Source: Prorocentrum cordatum (taxonomy: Eukaryota; Sar; Dinophyceae; Prorocentrales; Prorocentraceae). From it: a stretch of 64,000 bases of DNA. A program made the translations under genes and the position numbers. Position 1 is the stretch's first letter; the number at the start of each line of letters is the position of its first letter. This document shows positions 24,741 through 35,406 of this stretch, piece after piece. The notes under the pieces are model-generated. The model was not told the origin of the DNA, did not search any database, and saw only the letters and a list, made by a program, of their open reading frames with translations. The stretch spans positions 120,001 through 184,000 of the forward strand of contig CAUYUJ010014328.1 in assembly GCA_963575745.1 (NCBI GenBank). Reading direction: 5' to 3'.

Positions 24741-24859
24741 GGAGGGGGGAGGGCTTCTTAGAAGGATACTGCTTTTCAGAAGGCGCCGGCCTTACATCTG
24801 TAGACAAGGCCCGCGCCTTCTGAGACGCAAGGGTGCTCCTGAGAAGCCCTCCCCCCTCC
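24741..24859. mobile_element. Foldback element, arms about 53 bp
   Basis: The left half starts GGAGGGGGGAGGGCTTCT and the right half ends in its complement AGAAGCCCTCCCCCCTCC. Inner arms TTCAGAAGGCGC and GCGCCTTCTGA also pair, with mismatches in between. Almost the whole 119 bp can fold into one hairpin. Confidence 0.8.
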
Positions 24860-25439
24860 CTCAAACCCCGTCTGCGCGTGGCTGAGACGTGGATCCCCTG
24901 AGCACACGTGAGCGGCCCGACCGCGCCGGCGCCACCCCGCACTGCTGCCGCTGGCAGCGCCGCCCCGCTCACGCCGCCACACCTCGGAAAGGCCAAGAGG
25001 GCTGGAGCAGCGGCTGCGGCCGCAGCCAGGCTGGACAAGGCCGCGCCGACGCCGGCCGAGCCCGCCATGGGCCGGACCGACCCCTGGGGCAGCTGATCTC
25101 GACATTCCTCGAGCAACGACACCCCATCTGAGCATTTTCTCAGGGTGGAGGGCTCAGGGTGCAGTCCATGTGGGCGTTTGCACCTCGAAGATCAATCCGT
25201 CTTGTGATTCACCTTCTGCAGGTGGAAACCTCGAAAACCCACCGAAACGGCATTTCAGACTTCACCCTTTGCCCTCCACCCATATGAAATGCTCGGCCCA
25301 CGGGGATCCTGGGATGCGTGGGCGCACCGGAGTCGCTCCTGCGCCCACAGGGCAGCAGCTCGGCAGCCGTGCGAGGTGCGCTGGCCTGGCACGACTGGCG
25401 CTCACGTGGCTGGGAGGACCGCGGCCGCCTCCCGCGGCA

Positions 25440-25740
25440 GCTCCCCAGAGGCAGAAGGCCCCAAGAGGCCCCCATAAGAGGCCCCCAGGAGGGCCCCAAG
25501 AGGCCCCCAGGAGGCCTCCAGGAGGCCCCCCAAAAGGCATCCCCGTAGAGCACGAGAGACACTCGAGAGGACCCCGGCCCACAACCCAGGCATCGCAGAG
25601 GCGGGACGGACCGAAGGACACTGGACAACAATCATCAACAACATCAGTATCCTGCTCCTCCGTCCTCCTCCTCCGTCCTCCTCCCTCCTCCTCCTCCTCC
25701 TCCTCCTCCTCCTCCTCCTCCTCCTCCTCCTCCATCCCCT
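25440..25740 (+). repeat. AGGCCCCCAGG minisatellite and CTC run
   Basis: Repeated AGGCCCCCA(A/G)GAGG words (25450-25545), then a CTC run at 25660-25735. Similar GGCCCCAAGAGG words recur at 29165-29310, 37340-37480 and 45640-45760, so this short minisatellite word is dispersed in the window. Confidence 0.8.
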
Positions 25741-25955
25741 CATTCTCCTCCTCCTCACGATCGGCCCTCGTCCCTAACAGTATCAGTCACCTCAGCTGTA
25801 CCTTATCCTCGCGGGCGAATGCACATTCCAGGCGTCACAACAGAAAGCCTCCTGCACAACATGCCCATCGGAGGCAGCATTGCACCTGCAGCCGAGGCAA
25901 CGTCGGCCATGGAATTCAAAAGGCGCAGCTGGCTTGACTCTCGCGACAGAGTAGA

Positions 25956-28063
25956 CTACTTTGTAATCTCCTTGCACTTCTCACCGTCCACCTGAACACC
26001 AGCCATCTTCATTTCGTATTCTGCCGCACTGTGCACGACAAAGTGGGTCAGGTAGTGCATTAGCTCGGAGACCACGAGCACCAGACAGCCGTAGCGAACA
26101 GATATGATGACGCCCACCTCCCTGTAGATGCCCCCCGCCAACGTGCCCACAAAGACGCCCATGACCAAGACGTCAAGCATGCACAAATGCTTGAAGATGT
26201 GTGAGTTCGTGATTGCTGGGCATGGGTGCCTGCCAATAGCAGGCCCACGCGACAGCTGCCAAGCTGCCTTGAGCAACGTTGCCATGTTCAGGGCTGTCAG
26301 GAACACTGCGAACCCCGCGATCATCACAAAAGCCAAGAGCAGGTTGAGGTCCTTGTCGGTGGCGAACCAGTACAGCATCGACCACATCGATCGCAAGACG
26401 CTGACATCCTGCCTGCCGATGATCTGGTTCAACTTGATCATCTTGAGAACCTGCTTCATGTTGTCGGGCACGTGATGCTGGAGCACCTGTCCGTCCAAGT
26501 GCAGAGCGAAGCAGGGAGTAGCGAGGCCGATCGCAAAGAAGCACACCCAGGCGGTGGCCAGGCACGAGGCGAGCACGAAGACCCCCCGCGGGTTGAGCCC
26601 GAGCATCCGCTTCACCAGAGGCGGCTTGGCGTCCTCCAGCTCGCTGCCGGGCACCTGGGGCAGAGTGATGCCCAGGGAGGAGATTGCACACGTCAGCGTG
26701 AATACGCTGTAGCACGTGAACCCAATGTCGAACATGGCCAGCGTGCTGACGGGGAGGTGCTGGAGCTTGCGGACCAGGTAGTAGAGCAGAACGTACGCGA
26801 ACATGTCCGGCGAGGCCCACTTCGAGATGAACTGCATCAGGAGAATGCAGTTTCTCGAGAGCCTGCGCAGGCGAACCTCCTCGCTGAATCTGTACTTCTC
26901 GGCCACGCCCAGGAGGAGCAGCTTCGCAGCGGGCACGATGAACGCATAGATGGCGATGAGAATGGCACCGATGTGAGACCTGGTCGTCCACAGAAGGTGA
27001 ACGAGCGTCCTGTCAGGGGGACGTAAGACCTGGGTACAGGGGACTCGGAAATCCCCGACGAGGTCGTCAAAAAAATGACGAGGCCGAGCCTGCATTTTGA
27101 CGAGGCCTCCCGCTGTAGACATCCCACGAAACTCCAACTCGTCAAAATCCGAGGCGCCGTCGTCAAAAAACGATGGCGAACCCGAGTCCTGGCAAACCCA
27201 GGTCTTACGCTCCCCCGATCCTGGTGGACTCGTTGATGGGACCCGCGACGTGCCCGTGGCGCTCGTCCTGCGTGATGCCCACGCGCTGGTTACTGACGGG
27301 GACGATGAAGCCGATGTTGAAGCTGAAGTCCGAGGAGAAGATCGCGGGTATCCAGATCAGGTAGCTGGCCAAGAGCAGGAGGCCCACGCGGTACGAGAAG
27401 CGCTTCGGCGCTCGCCCCTCGCCGGGCTTCGGGCGGCCGTCGAGGTGGTGACCGATGAAGGGCATCGTGCAGACGCACGCAAGGATCACGACGACGGCGG
27501 CGTTGTTGTAGAGAAGGCTGTGGCCGTTCAGCAGGTCGGTTGTCCGCGACTGCAGCGAGGTCGGAGGCTTCGCATCTTTGGCCAGGCTGATCAGGGCCCC
27601 GGTAAGGTCCCCCATCAGAAGTCCGTTCATGATCGTTCGGGTGTTGCCAGAGGGGTCCCTTGCCCAAGGTGTCTCCACAGTTCCACGGAGGCCCCACGGC
27701 CTCCAGAGCACCCCTCGCGGGGGCCCTGCAAAAGTGGAGCGGAATGCTGGGAACCCCTTGGGCCAGGGACACCTTTCGCAACCCCCGAATCGTTGGGTTG
27801 GACATCAGGGCGCTGAAATCGATCGGCGGGAGGTGGGCTCCCAGCTTGGTCATGTGCAGTTCCAGCTTGGTCAGCTCCTTGGCCGCGCCCCTGGCCAGCT
27901 GCTGCATCTCCTGTATCCTTTCCGCGTCCACAAGGACCCTTTGCTTCTGGCCCTCATCCTTCGCACCCAGGTTCACGGCCTTCGCCTCAGCGGCCGCGAG
28001 CTGCCTCTTGAGCCGCGCCACCTCGCTGTCGTCGTCGACGTCCTGCTGCGCCTGTGGATCCAT
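25956..28063 (-). CDS. PqiA-like integral membrane protein, three exons
   Basis: Spliced as 28063-27773, 27672-27209 and 27009-25956, the exons total 1809 nt and give one continuous 602-aa frame. Residues 1-95 are a charged coiled coil starting MDPQAQQDVDDD. The rest holds about eight to ten hydrophobic segments. The first PqiA-like motif is FISKWASPDMFAYVLLYYLV and the second is FKHLCMLDVLVMGVFVGTLA, the paired (K/H)xxxxDMF/LDV pattern of paraquat-inducible protein A domains, whose bacterial members act in envelope lipid transport with MCE proteins. The function in this eukaryote is inferred only. Introns are GT-AG, of 100 and 199 nt, and both carry inverted repeats. The start was chosen as the first Met before the coiled coil; an upstream 5' exon cannot be excluded. 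Confidence 0.85.
27010..27208 (-). mobile_element. Introner-like intron with terminal inverted repeats
   Basis: GT-AG intron, phase 2, inside the PqiA-like gene. Just inside the donor the sense strand reads GTAAGACCTGGGT, and the complement ACCCAGGTCTTAC lies 14 nt before the AG. Extending outward (GGGGGA...) and inward (GGACTCGG) the two arms match over about 35 nt with few differences. The interior has a second pair built on TCGTCAAAAAA and ATTTTGACGAGG. This is the structure expected of a DNA-transposon-derived introner. Confidence 0.85.
27673..27772 (-). mobile_element. Second introner-like intron with inverted repeats at its borders
   Basis: 100-nt GT-AG intron (AAG|GTGTCC...GTGGAG|ACACC), phase 0. 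The arm GTGTCCCTGGCCCAAGG at the donor pairs with CCTTGGGCAAGGGACCC at the acceptor; the latter lies in the downstream exon. The frame is continuous after removal. The arms differ from those of the other intron, so the two are not copies of one family. Confidence 0.7.
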
Positions 28064-28584
28064 CGGGACCTCCACGGTCGTGCATTTGGCACGGATCCAC
28101 GGGTCTACTCGGCGACTCCGAAAGGTGTGGTATGCAAAAGGTGTGGCTTGCAACCGGCACCCTGAAGGGCACCTTGGGGGGCGGGCGAGGACCTCGACTG
28201 AGCTCCCCGCCGCGCCCCGAAGAAACCCGACGCGGACAGCGTCGTGCCCCCCAGGCCCCGACGGTGCCGATCGCAAACCACACCCCGGCGTAACCATGCC
28301 CTTCGTAGTCGCCGATCTACGGCCTTGCACGGGTCCCCTCCTGGAGCTCCGGCCACGTCCACTCGCATCTGCACCTGGGGCTGCGTGTCGACCCTCACGT
28401 CGACCTGAACCAGGGCACACTCGTCGGTCTCGGCCAGCCTGGCCGCGGCCGCGGGAATCCGCCGACCCCCGCCTGCCTGGAGTGACGACGCGCGTGGGGA
28501 CAGCTGGCTGTCCCCTATCCCACCCCCCCAGTCCCAGGGTGTCTGAAGTCCCGCTGGACGGCGAGCTCGTCAACACACCTGACG

Positions 28585-28785
28585 AAGCAAAAGGAGGATG
28601 AGGACCACGTAGTACAAGGTTTGGGATATGATGTCAAACGATGCATTTTCGAGGGGCGTGATCGAGTCCCTTTTTCCAATGCTAGAATGGGCCGCAATAT
28701 CCTCCAGCGGCCCAGGCCAATCGAGCGCTGGCACCGTGAGCCAGACGCCCGCGGCACGCTCGCTGTGCTCGCTACATACATACAT
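28585..28785 (+). repeat. SINE-like dispersed repeat, copy 1
   Basis: About 200 nt aligning with 36752-36945. Shared words include TTTGGGATATG, CCAATGCTA, GGTCCAGGCCAATCG/GGCCCAGGCCAATCG and GAGCCAGACGCCCG(C/T)GG, with the end GCTCGCTA. Both copies end directly in an AT-rich microsatellite, here (TA)n at 28785-28882. This is the architecture of a short retroposon with a microsatellite tail. Confidence 0.7.
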
Positions 28786-28850
28786 ATATATATATATTAT
28801 ATATATATATATATATAAATATATATATAGACGCATATAGATCAACACAC

Positions 28851-28881
<31 letters not shown>

Positions 28882-28885
28882 ATTA
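28785..28885 (+). repeat. (TA)n microsatellite
   Basis: TA dinucleotide runs with CATA interruptions, following the SINE-like copy. Confidence 0.95.
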
Positions 28886-29159
28886 TCATACGCACCTCTC
28901 CGAGGGAGTAGAGCTCAGAGGCGATTAATGCGCACGTCGTTCGCGATTTTTCTGGCCGTTTCGCTCGGGACATCCTCGACATTCTGAAAATCGGTGGCGC
29001 TCCTCACGCAGATCGTGACGTCAGGGTCCAAAAACACATGGGCATTTCAACATTTTAACATAAAACCTTCAAAAACACATGGTAATTTCAATAATTTTGA
29101 CCCCGATTCTCAGAGAATGGCGGTTTCGCCTGAGACTTCCTCCCAAAATCGAGCCCCAG

Positions 29160-29725
29160 ACCCCTCCTCGGAGCCTCCTGGGGGCCTCCTGGAACCTCCT
29201 GGGGCCTCCTGGGGTTTTCTGGACCTTCTGGTACCCCAGGCCCCGCCTCGGAGCCTCCTGGAGTTCTCCTGGGCCTGCTGAGGCCGCCTGGGGCCTCCTG
29301 GGGCTTCAGAACTACATGCACACACAGAGAAACAAATCACGCCCAACACATCACACGCTAGACAAACATAACATACACACACACACACACACACACAACA
29401 CCGACAACACACAAAAAGCACGCAACACACAAAGCACACATCACACACAACCACAACACTCACAATCCTGGGGCCTCCTGGAGCCTCTTCTGGTATCCAA
29501 GTCGGGCCTCCTGAGGTTTCCTGGGGGGCCCTGGTACACACACACACACATCGCAAGGTGTGGCAACCCCACTTGCGCTCGAGTGCGACTTCGCTGTTGC
29601 ATGTCACTCCTGCTTCAAACGCCTCTTCAGCTTGTTGTATGAGCCTGGGCACACACGTGCCACTTGTGTATATATATATATATATATATATATGCATATA
29701 TATATATATATATGTATCCTCTGAA
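29160..29725. repeat. CCTCCTGGGG minisatellite, (AC)n and (TA)n runs
   Basis: GCCTCCTGGGG(C/G)-type units at 29170-29310 and again at 29468-29540, (AC)n at 29372-29398 and 29536-29550, and (TA)n at 29668-29715. No gene seen in 28.9-30.0 kb. Confidence 0.85.
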
Positions 29726-30000
29726 CCTCCTATTTCGGAGACGAGGGAAAAGGAATCGAGCGGAGCGTGCGGCACGATTACGCTACATGTTCTGCAGAAG
29801 AAATTGCGCAAAGGCTCGCGTTGACACGAGCTGCGAAGCGCCGGCAGGCACGATCTGGCATCGAGCCAGGATCGTGCCGCAAAGTGGCGACAGGGGCTGG
29901 CGTGGCCAAGTGCCAGCGACAGCCCTGCGGGGTCCTTCTGGCCGGGGCCCGAAAGCGCAGGCAGCGCAAGAAAAATAACATAACATTACCAGCGAAACGC

Positions 30001-30836
30001 AAAAATAAAGATGCCGTCATCTCGCCGCGTGCTTCCACGCCAAATAAAGGCGTTCCGCCGGCTCGTCATGGGCCAGGCCCAGCCCTTGAGGCCGGAGCCC
30101 TATATGGCGTGTAAGTCTTTAGCACGCGCTTAAAGGATTGCGTTCCCGCCATTACTTGCAACAGCAAGTCCCGTTCAATGCTGCCTGTGGCATGTCCATC
30201 GGCAGTCATATCCCGCGTATCACACCATTGAATGCTGTGTACGGTACGTATACTCATCATTTGTCTTATTCAGATCATGCGTCCTAACAGCGTGCACTCT
30301 GTAGGCTTTTTGAAGTCCTTGCTGGACAAAGATTCGAATGCCGACTCAACGTCGACGGCGAGGGGAACTTTGATACGGAGACCACCGAGTTCAAGTATAT
30401 GTTTGAGTTGTGTAGGTGTAAGCGGCCCCGCCTTTAACTCATGTCGGGAAACAATGGTCGGGCAGCAGTCCTCTAAGTTACAGGCTGCTGCTAGCGCCTC
30501 AGCAAAGTAGCTTGATCTTACCTTCTGCCGATGTGAGTTGTAGAAGGCATCGATCAGGTGTACGACAGATTTGCCATTGCGCGTGCGTCCGCGCCAGAGC
30601 AGGTTGGCACCTCTGACGCCATGCCTGTTCATCGTCTCCAGCGTCCCCGGCCAAACGTCGATTTCCAGAGTCGTTGTAGTAGATCGACTTCTCCAGTGGG
30701 CTTCATGCCAGGGTAGACAATCTTCGGAGGTTGATTCTGCAGTTCCCGCGAAATTGCATTCAGTCGAAGGACCTGAATTCTGGCGGGTTCTTAAACCAGT
30801 TGCAAGGCGACAGCGCATTCCGTCAGCCAGACCTGG
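30001..30836 (-). pseudogene. Copia-like RNase H C-terminal fragment
   Basis: One minus frame reads SHRQKVRSSYFAEALAAACN (the copia RNase H region, where family members have a Ser/Ala-Glu-Ala core), then VDVESAFESLSS, KKPTECTLLG and WCDTRDMTADGHATGSI (family Q/DxxAD-LTK-like end). An in-frame TGA at 30270 interrupts it between GRMI and IRQM and could be a Trp codon change. Ty1/copia-like assignment is from motif pattern. No intact RT or integrase is visible nearby, so this is a fragment or part of a heavily decayed element running up to the gag-like ORF near 36 kb. Confidence 0.6.
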
Positions 30837-31060
30837 ATTATGAGGGCACAGTCTAATGCCCCGCGGAAGCTGACGAACATGTCTGCTACAGGTTTCGCCG
30901 CTCTCTCCTAAGCCTCCGTGCGCTCGTTAAGTTTACACGCGCGAAACGCGTCTTCGACGCATTTCACGCAGCGATCGACAGCTATTGACGCCCGCGCAGT
31001 AGGCGCTAGAGGGCATCCCTCGGCTGGAAGGGCTGCAGGCACGCGGCGCACAGAGTTAAC

Positions 31061-32639
31061 TCAATATATGATATCGTCGGCGTCTGCGCTTGAAGCCTGC
31101 GCCCCCCCTTGCTTCTCCAGCGTAGATTCCGTGGCGAAGTTTGCTGGGGGCGGAACCGCGTTGGACGAGGGCGTGTCTGAACCATCTCTTGCCTTCCCAC
31201 CTGCAAGCCTTTCGGCCGCAAAACGTTCATTCTCGCGTCGGGCGCCATTGCGTGCCCTTGCAGCAACCACCAGACTTCGCTGGGATGCCATGTTTGCCCG
31301 CGTGGCATGATAGATCCCTCGGATGCCTTCCGCGGCCGGGCCAGTCGGCCCCGGCGTCGAGGCGCCCGTCTCTCGCGCCTGCGCTTCCGCATCCAATGGC
31401 GCGGGCCGATGGGCCACATGCGGCCGCGACGCAGGGTCCATCGCGCGCATGGCGGGCATCCCGCGGAGCTCCTCCGTCGCCTCCATCCCGCGCCAATTGG
31501 GCGGAAAGGTTATCCCGGCACGGTCTTGCCCACTGATGTTGCGGTAGAAGTCTGGGCACATCGGCGCATCCATGGGCGGTGGTGCTGGCGCGCCGAGGAG
31601 ACCCTGCCAGGCGCGGGCGCATGCCGAATACCAGCCTGCACAGTGACCTGCCCGCCGACGTCTGGTCGGGACTCTGATCGGAATTCCAAGGGCATTGCAG
31701 CTGCCAATTCCAACCGCCGCTCGCGTCGACCAGCAACGTCTATCCCGAGTCCCTAGGGCCCATCTGCTCGATCCCCTGTTGCTGTCGTTGTTGCATGAAG
31801 CGCTGCCGCTCGCACTGGCGGCCATAGCGGGCAGATGCTTCTGGTGCGCCCCTGGGCTGCGGCGCTGTAGGCGCGGCGTATGGCGTTGCTGCTGGCGGGG
31901 TCATTAGCGCCATCCCGTGAAGTGCTGCCCGTAGCTCAGGGCAAGTCCGCAGTGTGTTCAGTCGTTGCTGCAGGTCCTGGGTCGTTGCCCCCTGGTCTGG
32001 TGGCGCAACGAAGGGCGAGCCAGGGGTGTTCTGACTTACCCGCGAGCCCAGGTCCACGGGCTCGAACCGGACCGATCCTGCAGCGCTGGCCGGCCTCCTC
32101 GTCGCATTCGCGCCCCCCGTGGGGCGGCTCGCTCTGCTCGGGGCCTGCAGATGCGTTTTGCCGCGACGCGGCGGGCGCATTGCATCGCCTCTTCCGCGGT
32201 TTGCTGAGACGTGTCTCCGCCGGCACCATTCAACATATATACCGTTGTTCCCACGAGGTTCCCACGCGGGGTCACGACTCCCAAACCGAAGGTTCTCGGG
32301 GCGATGCCACCCACGATTCAACTCACCCTCCCCCGCCGACGCGGCGCAGCTGAAGGCCGGGCCGACATGCAGTGGGCCGTGCGGCACCTGATCGTTGTAC
32401 TTACCCGTCGAAACCACGCGCTGCGTGATACGCCGAAGCGGGATACGGCCTCTCGCGCTCCCATGTGTGAAGAGTATATCACTGGCCGAACGCCGCACTT
32501 TGACCTTGTCGTGTAGGAGAGAAGGTAGCGAGATTAATGCAGCGATTTCCGCGTTCTTTCGAAATCCACTCCGCGCGCGGTGGTCGCCTGGCAGAAGGGC
32601 ACCCATGAATGAATTCGCGCCCCTGCTTCTGTTCACCAC
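31061..32639 (-). pseudogene. Unidentified low-complexity frames of a degenerate element
   Basis: Two overlapping minus frames (31061-31825 and 31740-32639) are rich in Ala, Arg, Pro and Gly. Parts look protein-like (DAPMCPDFYRNISGQD; LNTLRTCPELRAALHG), but I recognise no domain. They lie between the Tpt1-like and RNase H-like pieces on the same strand and probably belong to the same decayed element. Confidence 0.3.
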
Positions 32640-33330
32640 TGCGATTCCGCCGCGGATTGTCCTCCGCGCGGCAGGAGAGGCCCTTCTCCATGATCGACAG
32701 GATGTGAGTCATCTCTATGCCGTGAACAAAATATATCACATCCGTCAGAGTAGTGACCCGTCGGAAGAGGCTTTCCACGCTGGCAAGACCTGGCCTGGAG
32801 TGGCCATTGGTAGCTCGCACGTGCCAACCTTCGTCCGCTGGGGGGACTTCCGCGTCGCCGTGCGATGCGCTGGCTGACGCGCTGCCGCGGTGGAGTTCTT
32901 GTTCGCCTGAGTGATCCACCACCCCCGTCATCATCATCGCCACCAGCGATGTAGCCCATGCTTTTCTCGCCAGGACCCATGTGCTGCATGGCCGCGGGAT
33001 AGCTCCTGCCACCGCGCCGATTTGCGAGGATGTCCTTGAGAGAAACCCAGCCATCGACATCGTTGAAGGTCGGGCACTCACGGGGCAATTGCTCGTTGCA
33101 TCTGCCCTCGTCATCAACGCGGCGAAATGTCCGGCGGCGGGAAAACCATTGGCTCATGAGCACGAGATCCTCACGATTAGGAAGAGGCCGCTGGTTGTTC
33201 GACATGCGCGGGCCTTCCTCCCCGATGAGTCGCAGGGACGGCTTCTTACGGGGGGGATTGCGCACGCGCTGCCAGGTTTTCTCCGCGTTGTCAACGCAAA
33301 GAACGCGCGCAATTGACATCGCATAGAATC
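32479..33330 (-). pseudogene. Tpt1/KptA-like RNA 2'-phosphotransferase domain, frameshifted
   Basis: Tpt1/KptA enzymes remove a splice-junction 2'-phosphate from RNA using NAD+. An N-terminal piece near 33240-32990 carries DGWVSLKDILA, resembling the conserved (D/E)GWVxxxxLL of the winged-helix lobe. In another frame a C-terminal piece carries VRATNGHS (family RxxQGHS-like), YFVHGIEMTHILSIMEKGLS (family HGTxxxxxxxIxxxGL-like) and REFIHG. The catalytic-type Arg and His positions are therefore recognisable but split across a frameshift near 33000. Surrounding sequence is Ala/Pro/Ser-rich. Its place among retroelement fragments suggests it travels in a mobile element. Moderate confidence. Confidence 0.45.
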
Positions 33331-34486
33331 CCGCGGCACCCGCCGGAACCCACAATAACGTCGTTGTCACCATCATTATCCATAACGCAATACTCGACGG
33401 ACCCCTCGCCGCCACCTTTTTTCTCAGCGTTTTCGCCTTTGCCCTGGCCAATGTCTGAATGGTTGGCGGCGCGGCTGACGGCGCGGCGGTGGTCTCGACC
33501 ATCTGCTGCAGGATGTTCCACTGGAGGAGGTGGCCCCTTTGGGGGCGGCGGCTTCGGTTCGCTGCCAGCGGCAGAGGAAGTAGCCCCAGTCCCTGCGCCG
33601 GTCGCCGCGGCCCCTTGCTGCGGGCGCCGCGCAAGGGAGGCCTCCGGCACCCGCGGCACGCGTGCTGATCTTGAGACTGCTGGTGCTGAAAGGCAACCGC
33701 TTCCTGTGGCAATGGGGCTGACTTGCCGCTGAACTCAGCGGAATCTGCCGCCGCCTTCGGCCCCCTTGAGCGCGCCCGCGGTTCGGCGGGGGGCGCCTTC
33801 GATGTCGGGTCCAGCTTGAGCTTCCCCGAACTTGCGGAACTGGCTCGGTCCTCCGCAAGCGGCAGTGGGATTTCCCCCGACCAAGCACTGCCCTCACTCT
33901 CAAGACCTGGGGGCGGAACGGCAACGACCGACGCGGAAGCGCCGGTCTCGTCTGCGTTCCCGGACGAAGAGACAGCCCCTTTCTTCTGACTGGCTTTCCG
34001 TTTGGTCGAGCTGGTCGGGCTTGGAGGCATGGCCGCCGCTGCTTCCGGCGGGGCAAGCGCGGCCTCTGATGAGGCAGCCGCGTCAAGAACGCTCGCAGCG
34101 TTTCCGCCCCGGTCGGCATCGACAATGCTTTCTTCGGTCTCTCCAGCGTTTCCGCCGCCCCCCCCCCCCCCCCCAGCATCTCCACCTTCCTCCTCTTCGT
34201 CTTCGTGAAACTGAAGGTCATGCATTTTCTGCTCGCGATGCGCAGGGAGGTCGGCCCAGAGCTGGGCGACGGCAGCATGCCCCATCTCGCTGAAGGGGAT
34301 GCGGTGGGCCTCTGAAGGCACCGGCCGCGTAGCATCTACACCGTCGCCATGGCGCGGCAGCCGCGGCGCGGTGCCTCGATCGGGGGACCTGCTGCCCCGG
34401 TCCACGGGGCAGTTTGGGCGGTGCTCCTGCCACCCGAAACATGCGCAAATTCGGTGGTTGCCGCGAAGATTGACGCGTTCCCGCAA
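33330..34486 (-). pseudogene. Ala/Ser/Pro-rich N-terminal region of the same degenerate ORF
   Basis: A continuous minus frame with an acidic/Gly run, many Ser-Ala-Pro motifs and one hydrophobic stretch (IALWIMMVTTTLLWVPAGAAG) near 33390-33330 that could be a membrane segment. It leads in frame to the Tpt1-like N-terminal piece. No catalytic motif is recognised. Confidence 0.3.
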
Positions 34487-35215
34487 TGCGTTCCGCTCTT
34501 CTACGATCTGCGTTGGAGCTGGTCATGCCCCACCCCGGGCGCAATCGCAGTCGCGAGCCCGATTATCTGCCTCGGCGCGTTTCCGCGCAACACATGCGCC
34601 CCCGTCGGCGTAGTTGTCTCCGCCGAGGGCACCTGCCCGCGCGTTTCCGCGGCATTGGGTGAGCCGGCGCCGCGCAGCTCGGCAAAGCGTTGCAGGGGCC
34701 GTCTCTGCTTCGGAGATAACCCCCATCGCGCGCAGCAGCGTCTCCGCCAGAGTCGGAGAACAAGTCGTCGAACGCACGAGCCATCACGTCTCGCTGGCAA
34801 TGGATGCATGCAAAAAGGGCGCTTGCTGAAGGGGGGTCGATCGAGTGCGGGCCAATCGACGCACTCTATGTCCTCGGCTGTCTCTTGATCTGACAAAAAA
34901 GCCGCGTCCCCCCCCCTTTCTTTCCCTTTTGAATCGGACTGACCCTGAAAATGTTTGTCGCTGCTACCGCGTCGATTGCGCAGCATCCTCTTCCAGTTTG
35001 GGTCTGTGGGGTTGAGTTTCCTGCCTTCTACCCCCCCCCGTGGAACGGCGTCAACCTCGACCTTTGGCATGGGTGATTTCAAACTCAGCTCTGGAAAACT
35101 GGGCCATAAAAGCGGCGGGGCCCTCTCCGCATAACCGTCGTTTGCGGCGACCACCCGGCCCGCGACCCCCCCGCCATCCTGTCCACGACCCATTTTCCCT
35201 TCGCGCGTGCCGCGC

Positions 35216-35216
<1 letters not shown>

Positions 35217-35265
<49 letters not shown>
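35217..35265 (-). repeat. 49-bp homopolymer T (A on minus strand)
   Basis: An uninterrupted T run. On the minus strand it is a poly-A tract lying 3' of the gag-like ORF, so it could be a retroposition tail. No target-site duplication was found by eye. Confidence 0.95.
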
Positions 35266-35406
35266 CTTCAGAAACCGCCCCAAGCGGCAGTCTTTGTTTC
35301 CGCGTTGGCAGCCTAGGCATAGGACTCAGCGGTTTCCGCATTATCGATGCCGCGGGGCAGATCTGACATATCTTTCCGTTTGGTTCCATTGGATGATAGC
35401 GTGTCT

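Noticed and set aside
28058-28085. CCAC-GGTC-GTG as a reverse-oriented mini-hairpin before the PqiA-like gene
   Set aside because: Only 3 bp of stem; expected by chance.
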